DNA of 64,000 nucleotides, from NCBI RefSeq assembly GCF_030581075.1, contig NZ_JAUQSW010000007.1, positions 1-64,000 of the forward strand, written 5' to 3'. Positions 25,501 to 33,007 of the stretch are shown piece by piece. A model generated the notes under the pieces. That model was not told the origin of the DNA and did no database searches. It was given only the letters and a program-made list of their open reading frames with translations. Position numbers and translations under genes: made by a program. Each line of letters starts with the position of its first letter. Within the stretch, counting starts at the first letter, position 1. The DNA is from Hymenobacter cheonanensis (GTDB taxonomy: Bacteria; Bacteroidota; Bacteroidia; Cytophagales; Hymenobacteraceae).

Positions 25501-26046
25501 CTAGGCGCGCTGAGGGAATTCGCCTTGCAGGGCAATGACGTAGTAGAGCGGCAGGTAAGGCATCAGGTTGGAGTGGGCTTGCGTTCCACCCGTTGCGGCG
25601 GCCGTGCCGGTCACGCTGGTAGTCGACATCTGGGCGTCAGATGAGGAGCTGTATTGCTGCGCGCTGGTATTAAGGGCGGGCACGTTGCCGGCCGGCGTAC
25701 TGGAGGTGCCGGTGGCGTTGTTGGCCGCTACTGCGATGTCCGAACTCAGGCCGTGCGTGTGCGCCGGCAGCTGATTGGTTGTCAGGGTCACGGTTTCGGT
25801 ACCACTGCGCTGCCCCAGCACGTAGCTGCTCAGCCCGGGGCCCTGCCCTGGGTTTACCAGAATGCGCCCGCGCAAATCGGGTAGGGCAAACGTGGTGCGG
25901 CCATCGCCCCCGTAGGTAGTGCCGAGCAGGGAAAAAAGGGCAGTAAACCGGCTGATTTGCAGCAGTGAGCCATCACAGAGCGCCCAGCCATTGGGAACGA
26001 AGCCGAAGCCTACAGCCCGGATTTCTCCAATAAACACGTCATCCAT
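25501..26046 (-). CDS. MdpB-type phage tail collar domain protein (1 of 3)
   Basis: This 181-residue protein begins MDDVFIGEIRAVGFGFVPNG and has CDGSLLQISRFTALFSLLGT, the collar motif TYGGDGRTTFALPDLRGR, and a serine/alanine/threonine-rich middle. Its end is YYVIALQGEFP. It is the first of three tandem copies with short gaps, so the trio is probably one transcript. The three share the fold and very similar lengths, as expected for subunits of one hetero-oligomer. Confidence 0.88.
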   Translation of the reverse strand: MDDVFIGEIRAVGFGFVPNGWALCDGSLLQISRFTALFSLLGTTYGGDGRTTFALPDLRGRILVNPGQGPGLSSYVLGQRSGTETVTLTTNQLPAHTHGLSSDIAVAANNATGTSSTPAGNVPALNTSAQQYSSSSDAQMSTTSVTGTAAATGGTQAHSNLMPYLPLYYVIALQGEFPQRA

Positions 26047-26117
26047 AAGGTAAAAAAAAGAAGGTGAAAAAAGAAAGCAAAAAGGGACCAGAAGAAAAAG
26101 AAGAACGGCCGCTAGTA

Positions 26118-26615
26118 CTACGCGGCAGTGCGCCGAAGCCGAGATAGGTGCACGAGGTGCAACTCGGCCACGGCCGTAGTGATAGCCGGTGCGTTGGCCA
26201 CTTTTACCGCGCAGAGCCGGCCAATAGGTAGGGCTCCGGCCGGGCGGCCGTTATCGAGCGCAGCCATGTCTGCCATGTCGGCGCGCATGTCGGGCAGGGC
26301 GAAGGTGTGGTGGCCATCGCCGCCGTAGGTGTCCCCTAGTACTTTGAACAGGGCCGGATATTGGGCTACGGTCAGGGCTTGGCCCTCGCAGAGCACCCAG
26401 CCCTGCGGCACTACCGTGCCGGTAAGGAGCTTTACAGTGCCGATAGCTTCGGCACCGGCAGTGGCCTCCGGGGCTAGGGCCAGCGCCTGGGCGGGAGCAC
26501 CTAATACCGCCAGGCCCAGTAGCGCGCCGGTGCCCTTGAGCCAGCTGCGGCGCGAAGCAGAAGTAGTAGTAATAGCGGCCGAAGTGGTATCGGCCAGCGT
26601 AGCGAGTGCAATCAT
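26118..26615 (-). CDS. fourth collar-domain protein with a twin-arginine-like leader
   Basis: This 165-residue protein has an N-terminal segment SRRSWLKGTGALLGLAVLG ending in APAQALA, which fits a Tat signal (SRRxxLK plus hydrophobic stretch and AxA site). After it comes a collar domain: GTVVPQGWVLCEGQALTVAQ, LGDTYGGDGHHTFALPDMR. The C-terminal half is short and unlike the other three copies. I chose the ATG at 26615 (MIALATLADTTSAA) because the longer frame to 26696 adds a hydrophobic stretch before the twin arginines. If the leader works, this member is exported while the other three, lacking leaders, are not, unless they leave by another route. It is 71 bases upstream of the trio. Confidence 0.75.
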   Translation of the reverse strand: MIALATLADTTSAAITTTSASRRSWLKGTGALLGLAVLGAPAQALALAPEATAGAEAIGTVKLLTGTVVPQGWVLCEGQALTVAQYPALFKVLGDTYGGDGHHTFALPDMRADMADMAALDNGRPAGALPIGRLCAVKVANAPAITTAVAELHLVHLSRLRRTAA

Positions 26616-26699
26616 ACAGAGCGGAAAAAAGGTAGAAGGAGGCGAGAAAAGAAATGGATAATAGAAGGCCCGGTGCATGGTACTAAGCTCCAGCAAAGG

Positions 26700-26960
26700 T
26701 CAGGCGTAGAAGCAGACAGCGGTATAGCATAAACATGTCATGTCGGGCCTGCTTTGGTGCAGGCTAAACATCATTGAAGCGGTTTCTTTTTTGGCTGGCG
26801 CGCAGGGCCAGCCGAGGGCGGGGCTTGCACTTGCTGCTTCCTGATTGAGTCCGAGCGCTTGCAGGTGGCTTGAGGCTGTTGCCCCGCCATTAGTAAGGTA
26901 GGTTTTCGACCCTTTACTAAAGGCAGAAGCTATTGCGTCGGCGGTGGCAATTGTACTCAT
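26700..26960 (-). CDS. small unknown protein at the head of the collar cluster
   Basis: An 86-codon frame starts MSTIATADAIASAFSKGSKT and ends with a cysteine-containing tail, MTCLCYTAVCFYA. I do not recognise the family. The N-terminal half is Ala/Ser/Thr-rich and may be a real short protein; the C-terminal half could be out-of-frame read-through of a degraded end. It is collinear with the collar genes, 84 bases upstream of the Tat-type one, so it may be the first gene of that transcript. A chance frame cannot be excluded. Confidence 0.35.
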   Translation of the reverse strand: MSTIATADAIASAFSKGSKTYLTNGGATASSHLQALGLNQEAASASPALGWPCAPAKKETASMMFSLHQSRPDMTCLCYTAVCFYA

Positions 26961-27589
26961 CAGGTAAAAAGCAGGATTAACAAAATGTCATAAGCGACAA
27001 CTACTAGCTGGCGGTAAATATAGCCAGTGTCAAGCAGGCTCAAGTGTTATTAAATTGCTGAATGGCTGGCAAGTTACCGGTCTGGTATCAGCCCCAAATA
27101 CTAGTATGCTGTGAGGCCGGGAAACACTAGCTGAGTGCCATCTAAGAGCGGGTGAAGCACTGGTAAAACAAAGTGAAAAATTATTTTTCCGGGAAAGCGA
27201 CAGCCAGGCTACTGCCGTGTGAAAGCCGAATAGCTCTGCTTTGGCAGTTGCGACAGCCCCGCATAGGGCTGTCGCAACTGCCAAAGCAGAGCTATTCGTA
27301 AGCTGAGCAAGCTTTATTAGCAAGTAAAGGCCTAACGGGAAAACCCGAACAGGCGCGCGCAAAAGCTAAGCTGATTTCAATAGCGTAAAAAGAGAGCGTA
27401 GTGTGCCTGCCCTGAGTAGACATCCACGGTGCGAAATAGCAAGCCCGCGCTGACTTTTTTTAGCGTATAAATACGTGTTTCAGCAGCTACGCATTTTTAC
27501 TAGTAAGGCAGTTGCGAGGTGTGCTGCCTTCGGTAAGGAGAGCCGGCGTAGCGGCAAGAGCGTGCCCGGCCCTTTTCCTATTTGCCCGG
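26961..27589. other. 630-base gene-free region
   Basis: No credible gene is seen. A 110-codon minus-strand frame (27030-27362) is formed mostly by the arms of a large inverted repeat and has no family features. The region is lower in GC than its surroundings and holds the 33-base perfect hairpin described separately. It separates the collar/adhesin cluster from the HAD gene and probably contains the cluster promoter near 26970-27010, though no exact TAnnTTTG box was found. Confidence 0.6.
27227..27298. repeat. perfect 33-bp inverted repeat (hairpin)
   Basis: The arms at 27227-27259 and 27266-27298 are exact reverse complements with a six-base loop (CGCATA). The arms start CGAATAGCTCTGC. No T-run follows on either strand, so it is not a standard terminator. 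The length and perfection of the stem point to a recent origin or to selection. Confidence 0.95.
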
Positions 27590-28288
27590 CTATAGGAAAC
27601 CGCGCAGCTCATCTAAGCTAGCGATTTCGTAGGTGGTTTGGGCAAAGTGGCGGCGCTTGGCAGGGTTGAAGTACACCTGGTCGATGCCCGCGTTGTAGGC
27701 CCCTAGCACGTCGCACTCCAGATTGTCGCCTACCATTAGGCTTTCGGCGGCGGTGGCGCCGGTGCGGGCCAGCGCGTGGGCAAACATGCGCGGGTCGGGC
27801 TTGAGAAAGCCGCTGTGCTCGGAAGTGATAACTTCCTCAAAATAATCGGTGAGCTTAGAGGAGATAAGCTTAATGTGCTGCACGTCCTCGAAGCCATTGG
27901 TGATGAGGTGCAGGCGGTAGCCTTTGCGTTGCAAGTACCCGAGCACCTCGTGGGTGTGCGGAAACACGGCCGCCTTGCGGGGTAGAATGTCGGTGAAGCG
28001 CGCCGAGATATCAACCGGTATATCAGCTTCGGCCACCCCTAGCCGGGTAAGCGTGCGCACGAAGCGTACTTCACGCAGCTGCTTTTGCGTCACCTTATTG
28101 CTTTGGTAAAGGCGCCACAGCGCGTGGTTGACCTCGCTGTAGCGCTGGCTGAACTCGGCGAAGGTGAACAGGCCGTGGCGGGCCAGGTCGTAGTCGGCAA
28201 AAAGCTGCGCGAGCGTTTCGTGGGCGTTGGTTTCGAAATCCCACAGCGTATGGTCGAGGTCGAAAAACAGGTGGCGGTAGGCTTTCAT
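27590..28288 (-). CDS. YjjG-family noncanonical pyrimidine nucleotidase (HAD superfamily)
   Basis: This 232-residue hydrolase has HAD motif I FFDLDHTLWDFETN, motif II in LHLITNGFEDVQ, motif III lysine in SGFLKPDPRMF, and motif IV VGDNLECDVLGAYNAG. These match the YjjG group, which dephosphorylates pyrimidine nucleoside monophosphates, including unusual ones, as a housecleaning function. It is cytoplasmic. It lies 26 bases downstream of the small ferredoxin gene on the same strand, probably in one transcript with that gene and the ArsR regulator. Confidence 0.9.
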   Translation of the reverse strand: MKAYRHLFFDLDHTLWDFETNAHETLAQLFADYDLARHGLFTFAEFSQRYSEVNHALWRLYQSNKVTQKQLREVRFVRTLTRLGVAEADIPVDISARFTDILPRKAAVFPHTHEVLGYLQRKGYRLHLITNGFEDVQHIKLISSKLTDYFEEVITSEHSGFLKPDPRMFAHALARTGATAAESLMVGDNLECDVLGAYNAGIDQVYFNPAKRRHFAQTTYEIASLDELRGFL

Positions 28289-28314
28289 GCGGGGCTAGGG
28301 GAGAGGATAGCGGG

Positions 28315-28632
28315 CTATTCGGCATCGAGCAGCAGGTCGGCCACGGGGCGGCCGGTGGCCAGCGACTGCACCAGGCGCTCGGCGTCTTTGGGACGCGCGT
28401 TGCCATACACCAGGCCTTCGGGGTACACGACCAGGGCTGCACCAGGGCCTTTTTTGCACTGCTTGCACAGGTCGAGGCAGTTGCAGGTCTGGATGCGGGT
28501 GTGCAGCTTCTGGCCGCCTACAACCAGCGATTTCACGCCCTGAATTTTCAATTCTTTTTTGAGGGCTTTGGCCAGGTCTTCGCCCACGCCCGATTTCTGA
28601 TTAGTGCAAACGAATAAGCGGCGTTCGGCCAT
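28315..28632 (-). CDS. thioredoxin-like (2Fe-2S) ferredoxin
   Basis: This 105-residue protein has the thioredoxin-like ferredoxin fold: ERRLFVCTNQKSGVGEDLAK with the first cysteine, and TCNCLDLCKQCKKGPGAALV with the rest, then VVYPEGLVYGNARPKDAERL. Such proteins carry one [2Fe-2S] cluster. The ATG at 28632 follows the upstream ArsR gene by 32 bases. The longer frame to 28965 is an antisense shadow. Electron partners are not visible. Confidence 0.85.
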   Translation of the reverse strand: MAERRLFVCTNQKSGVGEDLAKALKKELKIQGVKSLVVGGQKLHTRIQTCNCLDLCKQCKKGPGAALVVYPEGLVYGNARPKDAERLVQSLATGRPVADLLLDAE

Positions 28633-28664
28633 GATAGCTGGTAGTTTAGGAAATAAAAAGGCGC

Positions 28665-29054
28665 CTACGCTGGCGGCAGCCAGCGGCGGTTCTGAATTTT
28701 GTAGGCCGCCAGCTCGCGGTTGCTCCACAGGGTTTGGTACACCTGCTGGTCGCGCACGAGCTGCGGGTCGCGCTCCATCAGGCCTAGTAACTGCTGCAAT
28801 AGCTCGGCCGTTTCGTCGCGCAGGAAGTAGAACATCCAGTTGTCGAGGCGGCGCACGCCCACCAGGCCCGCGTTTTTGAGGTAGGCGAGCTGGCGCGAGG
28901 TTTTGGTCTGGGTGAAGTCGAGCACCTGCTCCAGGTCGCCCACCACCATTTCGTGGTTGCGCCACAGCAAATGCAGGATGCGTACGCGGCTCTCATCGCC
29001 GAGGGCCTTAAAAAGCTGCTGCCCGAATGCAACCGGGAAATGTTTTACGCGCAT
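28665..29054 (-). CDS. ArsR/SmtB-family winged-helix regulator
   Basis: This 129-residue protein has the compact ArsR domain: FKALGDESRVRILHLLWRNH, then EQVLDFTQTKTSRQLAYLKN (recognition helix) and the beta-wing VGVRRLDNWMFYFLRDE. The metal-binding cysteines (ELCVCDL) of arsenic/cadmium sensors are absent, so it probably senses something else. It heads a probable three-gene transcript with the ferredoxin and HAD genes. A divergent gene starts at 29160. Confidence 0.88.
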   Translation of the reverse strand: MRVKHFPVAFGQQLFKALGDESRVRILHLLWRNHEMVVGDLEQVLDFTQTKTSRQLAYLKNAGLVGVRRLDNWMFYFLRDETAELLQQLLGLMERDPQLVRDQQVYQTLWSNRELAAYKIQNRRWLPPA

Positions 29055-29123
29055 CTACCGTTGAGAATGGCTGAGCCAGCTTGGCTAGCCCCAAAAGTAC
29101 GGCCGGCGCGGCGGGCAGGTTCG

Positions 29124-29131
29124 TATATTTG
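29124..29131 (+). promoter_or_regulatory. -7 promoter box
   Basis: TATATTTG matches TAnnTTTG and lies 28 bases before the GTG start at 29160. A -33 TTG was not clear. Confidence 0.5.
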
Positions 29132-29159
29132 TTACAGTATCCTTTTGATAAGCTCCTTC

Positions 29160-29834
29160 GTGAACACTCGCCGTTTCCTTCTGCTGCTGAGCCTGGTTGT
29201 GCTGACCGGCCTGCTGGCTAGCCCCAAAGCCTGGGCCCAGGGCAAGCGCCGGGTGGTGCAGTTCACGGGTATCGTGGCGAGTGGCGACAGCCTGCTGGGC
29301 GTGCCCGGCGCCTCGGTGTACGTGCCCAAGGCCGGGCGCGGCACTACTACCAACGCCTACGGCTACTTCTCGATGCCGGTGCTGGCCGGCGACAGTATCG
29401 TGTTTCGCTCGCTGGGCTACCGCAACCAGACCATCATTATCCCGGCTGACTACCAGCGCCAAAGCTTCTCGGTTATTATCTCGCTGCTCGAAGACCCCAC
29501 CGTGCTACCTGAGGTGCGCGTGTTTCCCTACGCCACCGAGAAGGAGTTTAAGAAGGCCTTCCTGGCCCTGCGCCTGCCCAACGAGCGCGGCTCGGCGGCG
29601 GCCGACAACCTCAACGAGGACCTGATGCGCAAGATTTTCAACTCGCAGCCTATGGGCCCCACCGCCAACTACCGGCAGTCGATGTCGATGCAGCAGCTCG
29701 ACCTGGACCGGCGCATGGGCATTGCTCCTAACCTGCAGAGCAATAACCCCTTGCTTAATCCCTTTAGCTGGCTGCAGCTGATAAAGCAGGTGAAGAATGG
29801 CGAGTTCAAGAAGAAAGAAGGCGTTGATTATTAG
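29160..29834 (+). CDS. exported carboxypeptidase-like regulatory domain protein
   Basis: A GTG start at 29160 gives a 224-residue protein with a signal peptide (NTRRFLLLLSLVVLTGLLAS, cleavage near AWAQ). A carboxypeptidase-D regulatory-like domain follows (VQFTGIVASGDSLLGVPGAS, GYFSMPVLAGDSIVFRSLGY). After residue about 110 the helical end (FKKAFLALRLPNERG...) has no family I know. Proteins of this build are common in Bacteroidetes and are thought to face the periplasm or the surface. A TTG at 29145 is the alternative start; the frame is open further upstream but those residues are not conserved-looking. Confidence 0.75.
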   Translation: MNTRRFLLLLSLVVLTGLLASPKAWAQGKRRVVQFTGIVASGDSLLGVPGASVYVPKAGRGTTTNAYGYFSMPVLAGDSIVFRSLGYRNQTIIIPADYQRQSFSVIISLLEDPTVLPEVRVFPYATEKEFKKAFLALRLPNERGSAAADNLNEDLMRKIFNSQPMGPTANYRQSMSMQQLDLDRRMGIAPNLQSNNPLLNPFSWLQLIKQVKNGEFKKKEGVDY

Positions 29835-29920
29835 CGGCTAGCCCGCTTGGCAATACAACCCCTAGCCGGTTTTTGGGGTAAAGTAGAGGTGGCAGATTAT
29901 TGCCACCTTTTGCTTTTTCT

Positions 29921-31318
29921 ATGGATACGAACCTTCCAATTTCGGCGCAGCCGCGGGTGGTAATAGTAGGCGGCGGCTTCGGCGGCCTGCGGTTGGCCCA
30001 AAAGCTTGCCGACGCGCCGGTGCAGGTGGTAATGGTAGACCGCAACAACTACCACAATTTTCAGCCGCTGCTCTACCAGGTGGCTACCGGCGCGCTCGAG
30101 GCCGACAGCATTGCCTACCCCATCCGGAAGATTTTTTCGGGGCAAAAAAACTTTTTCTACCGCATGGCCGACGTGCGGGGCGTGGTGCCCGCCACCAACA
30201 CCGTGCAAACGAGCGTGGGCGATATTCGCTACGACTACCTGGTGCTGGCCACGGGCTCGCTCACCAATTTTTTCGGTATCGAGAGCATCGAGAAGAACGC
30301 GATGCAGATTAAGAGCATCCCCAATGCCCTGAACCTGCGCAGCTTCATCTTCCAGAATTTCGAGCAGGCGCTGCTCGAAACCAACCCCGAACGGCGGCAG
30401 GCGCTGCTCAATATCGTGGTGGTGGGCGGCGGCCCCACGGGCGTCGAAATCAGCGGCTCGCTGGCTGAGATGCGCCGCCACGTGCTGCCCAAAGACTACC
30501 CCGAGCTGGACCTGCGCAAGATGCAAATCTTCCTGGTTGAGGCCGGCCCCGCCCTGCTAGGGCCCATGTCGAAGGAGTCGCAGGCCGATGCCAAGCGCTA
30601 CATGGATGGGCTCGATGTCATCGTGCGGCTCAACACAGCCATCAAGCGGTTTGAGGATGGCAAGGCGTACTACTCGGACACCGAGTTTATTCCGACCGAG
30701 AACATGGTATGGGCCGCCGGGGTAAACGGCGCGGCCATCCCGGGCTTGCCCGAGGAAGTAGTGACCCGCAACAAGCGCCTGACGGTGAACGCCTGGAACC
30801 AGGTGCCCGGCCAGCCCAACATCTTCGCCATCGGCGACGTGGCCAATATGGTGACGCCCGACATGCCCAAGGGCCTGCCCATGCTAGCCCCCGTGGCCCA
30901 GCAGCAGGCCGACCTACTGGCCGAAAACCTGCAGCGCATCATCCGGGGCGAGGCACCCAAGGAATTCACCTACCTCAACAAGGGTGTGATGGCCATCATC
31001 AGCCGCAACAAAGCGGTGGTAGACTTGCCCAAGGATGTGCACTTTAAGGGGTTTCTGGGCTGGCTGGCCTGGCTCTTTATTCACCTCATCTTGCTCGTAG
31101 GCTTCCGCAACAAAGTGGTGGCGCTGGTCGACTGGGCTTTCAGCTACTTTAATTCCGACCAGGCGCTGCGGCTGATTATCCGGCCTTTTTCGCGCAAGGA
31201 TATGAAGGATGACAAGGGCAAGCGCGCTGCCGAGCACGCCACGGCCACCACTGAATACAATGCCACACCGCCCGCCATCCAAGAAAACGCGCCGCCTGCG
31301 CCGGCTCCAGCGGCGTAA
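29921..31318 (+). CDS. ndh: type II NADH dehydrogenase (NDH-2)
   Basis: This 465-residue flavoprotein oxidises NADH and reduces quinone without pumping protons. It has the FAD-binding GGGFGGLRLAQKLAD, the NADH-binding VVVGGGPTGVEISGSLAEM, and GQPNIFAIGDVANM for the FAD ribityl contact. PMLAPVAQQQADLLAENL and the membrane-contacting C-terminus (WLAWLFIHLILLVGF) are typical of bacterial NDH-2. A proline/alanine-rich tail of 20 residues ends it. The ATG at 29921 follows a small hairpin (GGTGGCAGATTATTGCCACC). It converges on the nuoMN genes, separated by a two-way terminator. Confidence 0.92.
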   Translation: MDTNLPISAQPRVVIVGGGFGGLRLAQKLADAPVQVVMVDRNNYHNFQPLLYQVATGALEADSIAYPIRKIFSGQKNFFYRMADVRGVVPATNTVQTSVGDIRYDYLVLATGSLTNFFGIESIEKNAMQIKSIPNALNLRSFIFQNFEQALLETNPERRQALLNIVVVGGGPTGVEISGSLAEMRRHVLPKDYPELDLRKMQIFLVEAGPALLGPMSKESQADAKRYMDGLDVIVRLNTAIKRFEDGKAYYSDTEFIPTENMVWAAGVNGAAIPGLPEEVVTRNKRLTVNAWNQVPGQPNIFAIGDVANMVTPDMPKGLPMLAPVAQQQADLLAENLQRIIRGEAPKEFTYLNKGVMAIISRNKAVVDLPKDVHFKGFLGWLAWLFIHLILLVGFRNKVVALVDWAFSYFNSDQALRLIIRPFSRKDMKDDKGKRAAEHATATTEYNATPPAIQENAPPAPAPAA

Positions 31319-31399
31319 AAACCTAGTTTAACGCCGCCGCCCCGGTAGCGTCCTGCTCCCTTCGTCAGCAGGACAGCGATTTTTGAAATAGCATGCAAA

Positions 31400-31432
31400 G
31401 CAAAAAGCCGCTGATTTCAGCGGCTTTTTTGC
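31400..31432. terminator. bidirectional terminator between ndh and nuoN
   Basis: AAAAAGCCGCTGA and TCAGCGGCTTTTTT form a stem with T/A runs on both sides, serving the plus-strand ndh and the minus-strand nuoN. Confidence 0.9.
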
Positions 31433-31453
31433 TTTTACTGGAGGATGCGAGGG

Positions 31454-32878
31454 CTACAGCAAGCCGCTCAAAAAGCCGGGTAGAATACCGAGCACCAGCG
31501 TGAGCACCGCCAGCAGCACCAGCGTGGCCGACTGAAAGCCATCGACCACAATCGGGGCGTCGTTGCCCGGCTCGGCGGGGCGCAGGTACATGGCGATGAC
31601 GGGGCGCAGGTAGTAGTAAATGCCCACCATGCTCATCAGCACGGCGAACACCACCAGCCAGATGTAGCCCTGCCCGGCCACCGCCGTGAAGATGAAAAAC
31701 TTGCCGAAAAAGCCGCCCGTGAGCGGAATGCCGCCCAGCGAAAGCATGGCTACCGTCATCACGAAGGCCAGCAGCGGGTTGGTGCGGGCTAGCCCGGCCA
31801 GGCCGGCATAGTCTTCGCGCTGGCGCTGGGCCGATACAAGCTTGAGTACGCCAAAAGCCGCGACTGTGGCAATGGAGTAGGCGAGGCTGTAGAAGAAAAT
31901 GCCCTGGGCGGCCGGGCCGCTCAGCTGGCCGCGGCCGGCCACGAGGCCTAGCAGCAGGTAGCCGGCGTGCGATACGCTGGAGTAGGCCAGCATGCGCTTG
32001 GCGCTGGTTTGCACGGCCGCGCCCACGTTGCCGAGCAGCAGCGTGAGCACGCACATGGCGATGATGGTGGGCAGCCACACGGCGCTGGTGCCGGGCAGGG
32101 CTACCACCAGCAGCTTCAGAAAAGCAGCGAAACCAGCCGTTTTCACCACCGTGCTCATGAAGGCGGTGAAGAAAGTCGGCGTGCCCTCGTACACGTCGGG
32201 CGTCCAGAAGTGGAACGGTGCGGCCGATACCTTGAAGCCGATGCCGATGACCATCATTAGCACGCCCACGTACAGCATGGGCTGCAGGCTGGCGTTGGCC
32301 GGGTTGGCGATACCGGCGGCCAGGCCATCGAGCTGGAAAGAACCCGTGGCGCCGTATACCAGCGCAATGCCGAAGAGCAGAATACCGGTGGCAAAGGCAC
32401 CTTGCAGAAAGTATTTGAGGGCCGCTTCGTTCGAGCGCACGTTGCGCTTGTCGGAGCCGGCCAGGCAATACATGCTGATACTCAGAATCTCGATGCCCAC
32501 AAACAGCATGATGAGGTGGTTGTAGCTCACCATCATGATGGCGCCCACCAGCGAAAACAGCAGCAGCGAGTAATACTCGGCCAGGTTGGGCTCGCCGGCC
32601 GCCACGTAGGAGCGCGAGAAGGGCAGCAGCACCAGCGCCGTGAGCAGCACAATGCCGCTGAATGCCACCGAGTAGTTGTTCACCGTCAGCATCTGGGCCA
32701 CGTAGGGCGAGTCGAACAGGCCCGGCAGGCTACCGGCATGGTTCCAGTCGAGCAGGTTGAGGCCGAACACGAGGGCTAGCACCACCAGCGCAAAAGGCAG
32801 CAGCACCCGGTTGGAGCGCAAAAAGCCTAGGAACAGGTTAACAATGCCGAAGACGGAGAGGAGAACGATGGGGAGCAT
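31454..32878 (-). CDS. nuoN: NADH-quinone oxidoreductase subunit N
   Basis: This 474-residue membrane protein belongs to the antiporter-like proton-pumping subunits of complex I. About 14 helices are visible, with KYFLQGAFATGILLFGIALV, FHFWTPDVYEGTPTFFTAFM and KRMLAYSSVSHAGYLLLGLV, the regions that carry the conserved channel lysines. The start at 32878 (MLPIVLLSVFGIVNLFL) is preferred over a longer one four residues upstream. It is the last gene of a nuoM-nuoN pair and is separated from nuoM by REP-like repeats. No other nuo gene is near. Confidence 0.93.
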   Translation of the reverse strand: MLPIVLLSVFGIVNLFLGFLRSNRVLLPFALVVLALVFGLNLLDWNHAGSLPGLFDSPYVAQMLTVNNYSVAFSGIVLLTALVLLPFSRSYVAAGEPNLAEYYSLLLFSLVGAIMMVSYNHLIMLFVGIEILSISMYCLAGSDKRNVRSNEAALKYFLQGAFATGILLFGIALVYGATGSFQLDGLAAGIANPANASLQPMLYVGVLMMVIGIGFKVSAAPFHFWTPDVYEGTPTFFTAFMSTVVKTAGFAAFLKLLVVALPGTSAVWLPTIIAMCVLTLLLGNVGAAVQTSAKRMLAYSSVSHAGYLLLGLVAGRGQLSGPAAQGIFFYSLAYSIATVAAFGVLKLVSAQRQREDYAGLAGLARTNPLLAFVMTVAMLSLGGIPLTGGFFGKFFIFTAVAGQGYIWLVVFAVLMSMVGIYYYLRPVIAMYLRPAEPGNDAPIVVDGFQSATLVLLAVLTLVLGILPGFLSGLL

Positions 32879-32883
32879 ATCCG

Positions 32884-33007
32884 GCCCCACCCCCCGGCCC
32901 CCTCCCCTGCGGGGGAGGGGGAGCCGAGATAGGTGGAAGTAAATGGTTTACAACAAAATAATCGTCAGGCTCCCCTCCCCCGAAGGGGAGGGGCTGGGGG
33001 TGGGGCT
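32884..33007. repeat. REP-like palindromic repeats, inverted pair between nuoM and nuoN
   Basis: GCCCCACCCCCCGGCCCCCT at 32884 and its near-inverse at 32966-33007 flank a spacer with ATAATCGTCAGGCTC. The right copy ends on the nuoM stop codon and the left begins six bases before the nuoN start. The unit is the same as at 8920 and 14380, slightly diverged. Confidence 0.85.

Noticed and set aside
24353-26615. Prophage or tailocin remnant
   Set aside because: Only collar-domain proteins are present. There is no capsid, sheath, tube, baseplate, lysis or integrase gene within reach, and MdpB-type genes are often chromosomal.
27030-27362. 110-codon minus-strand frame
   Set aside because: Much of it is the 33-base inverted repeat and the composition is not protein-like; no start signal.
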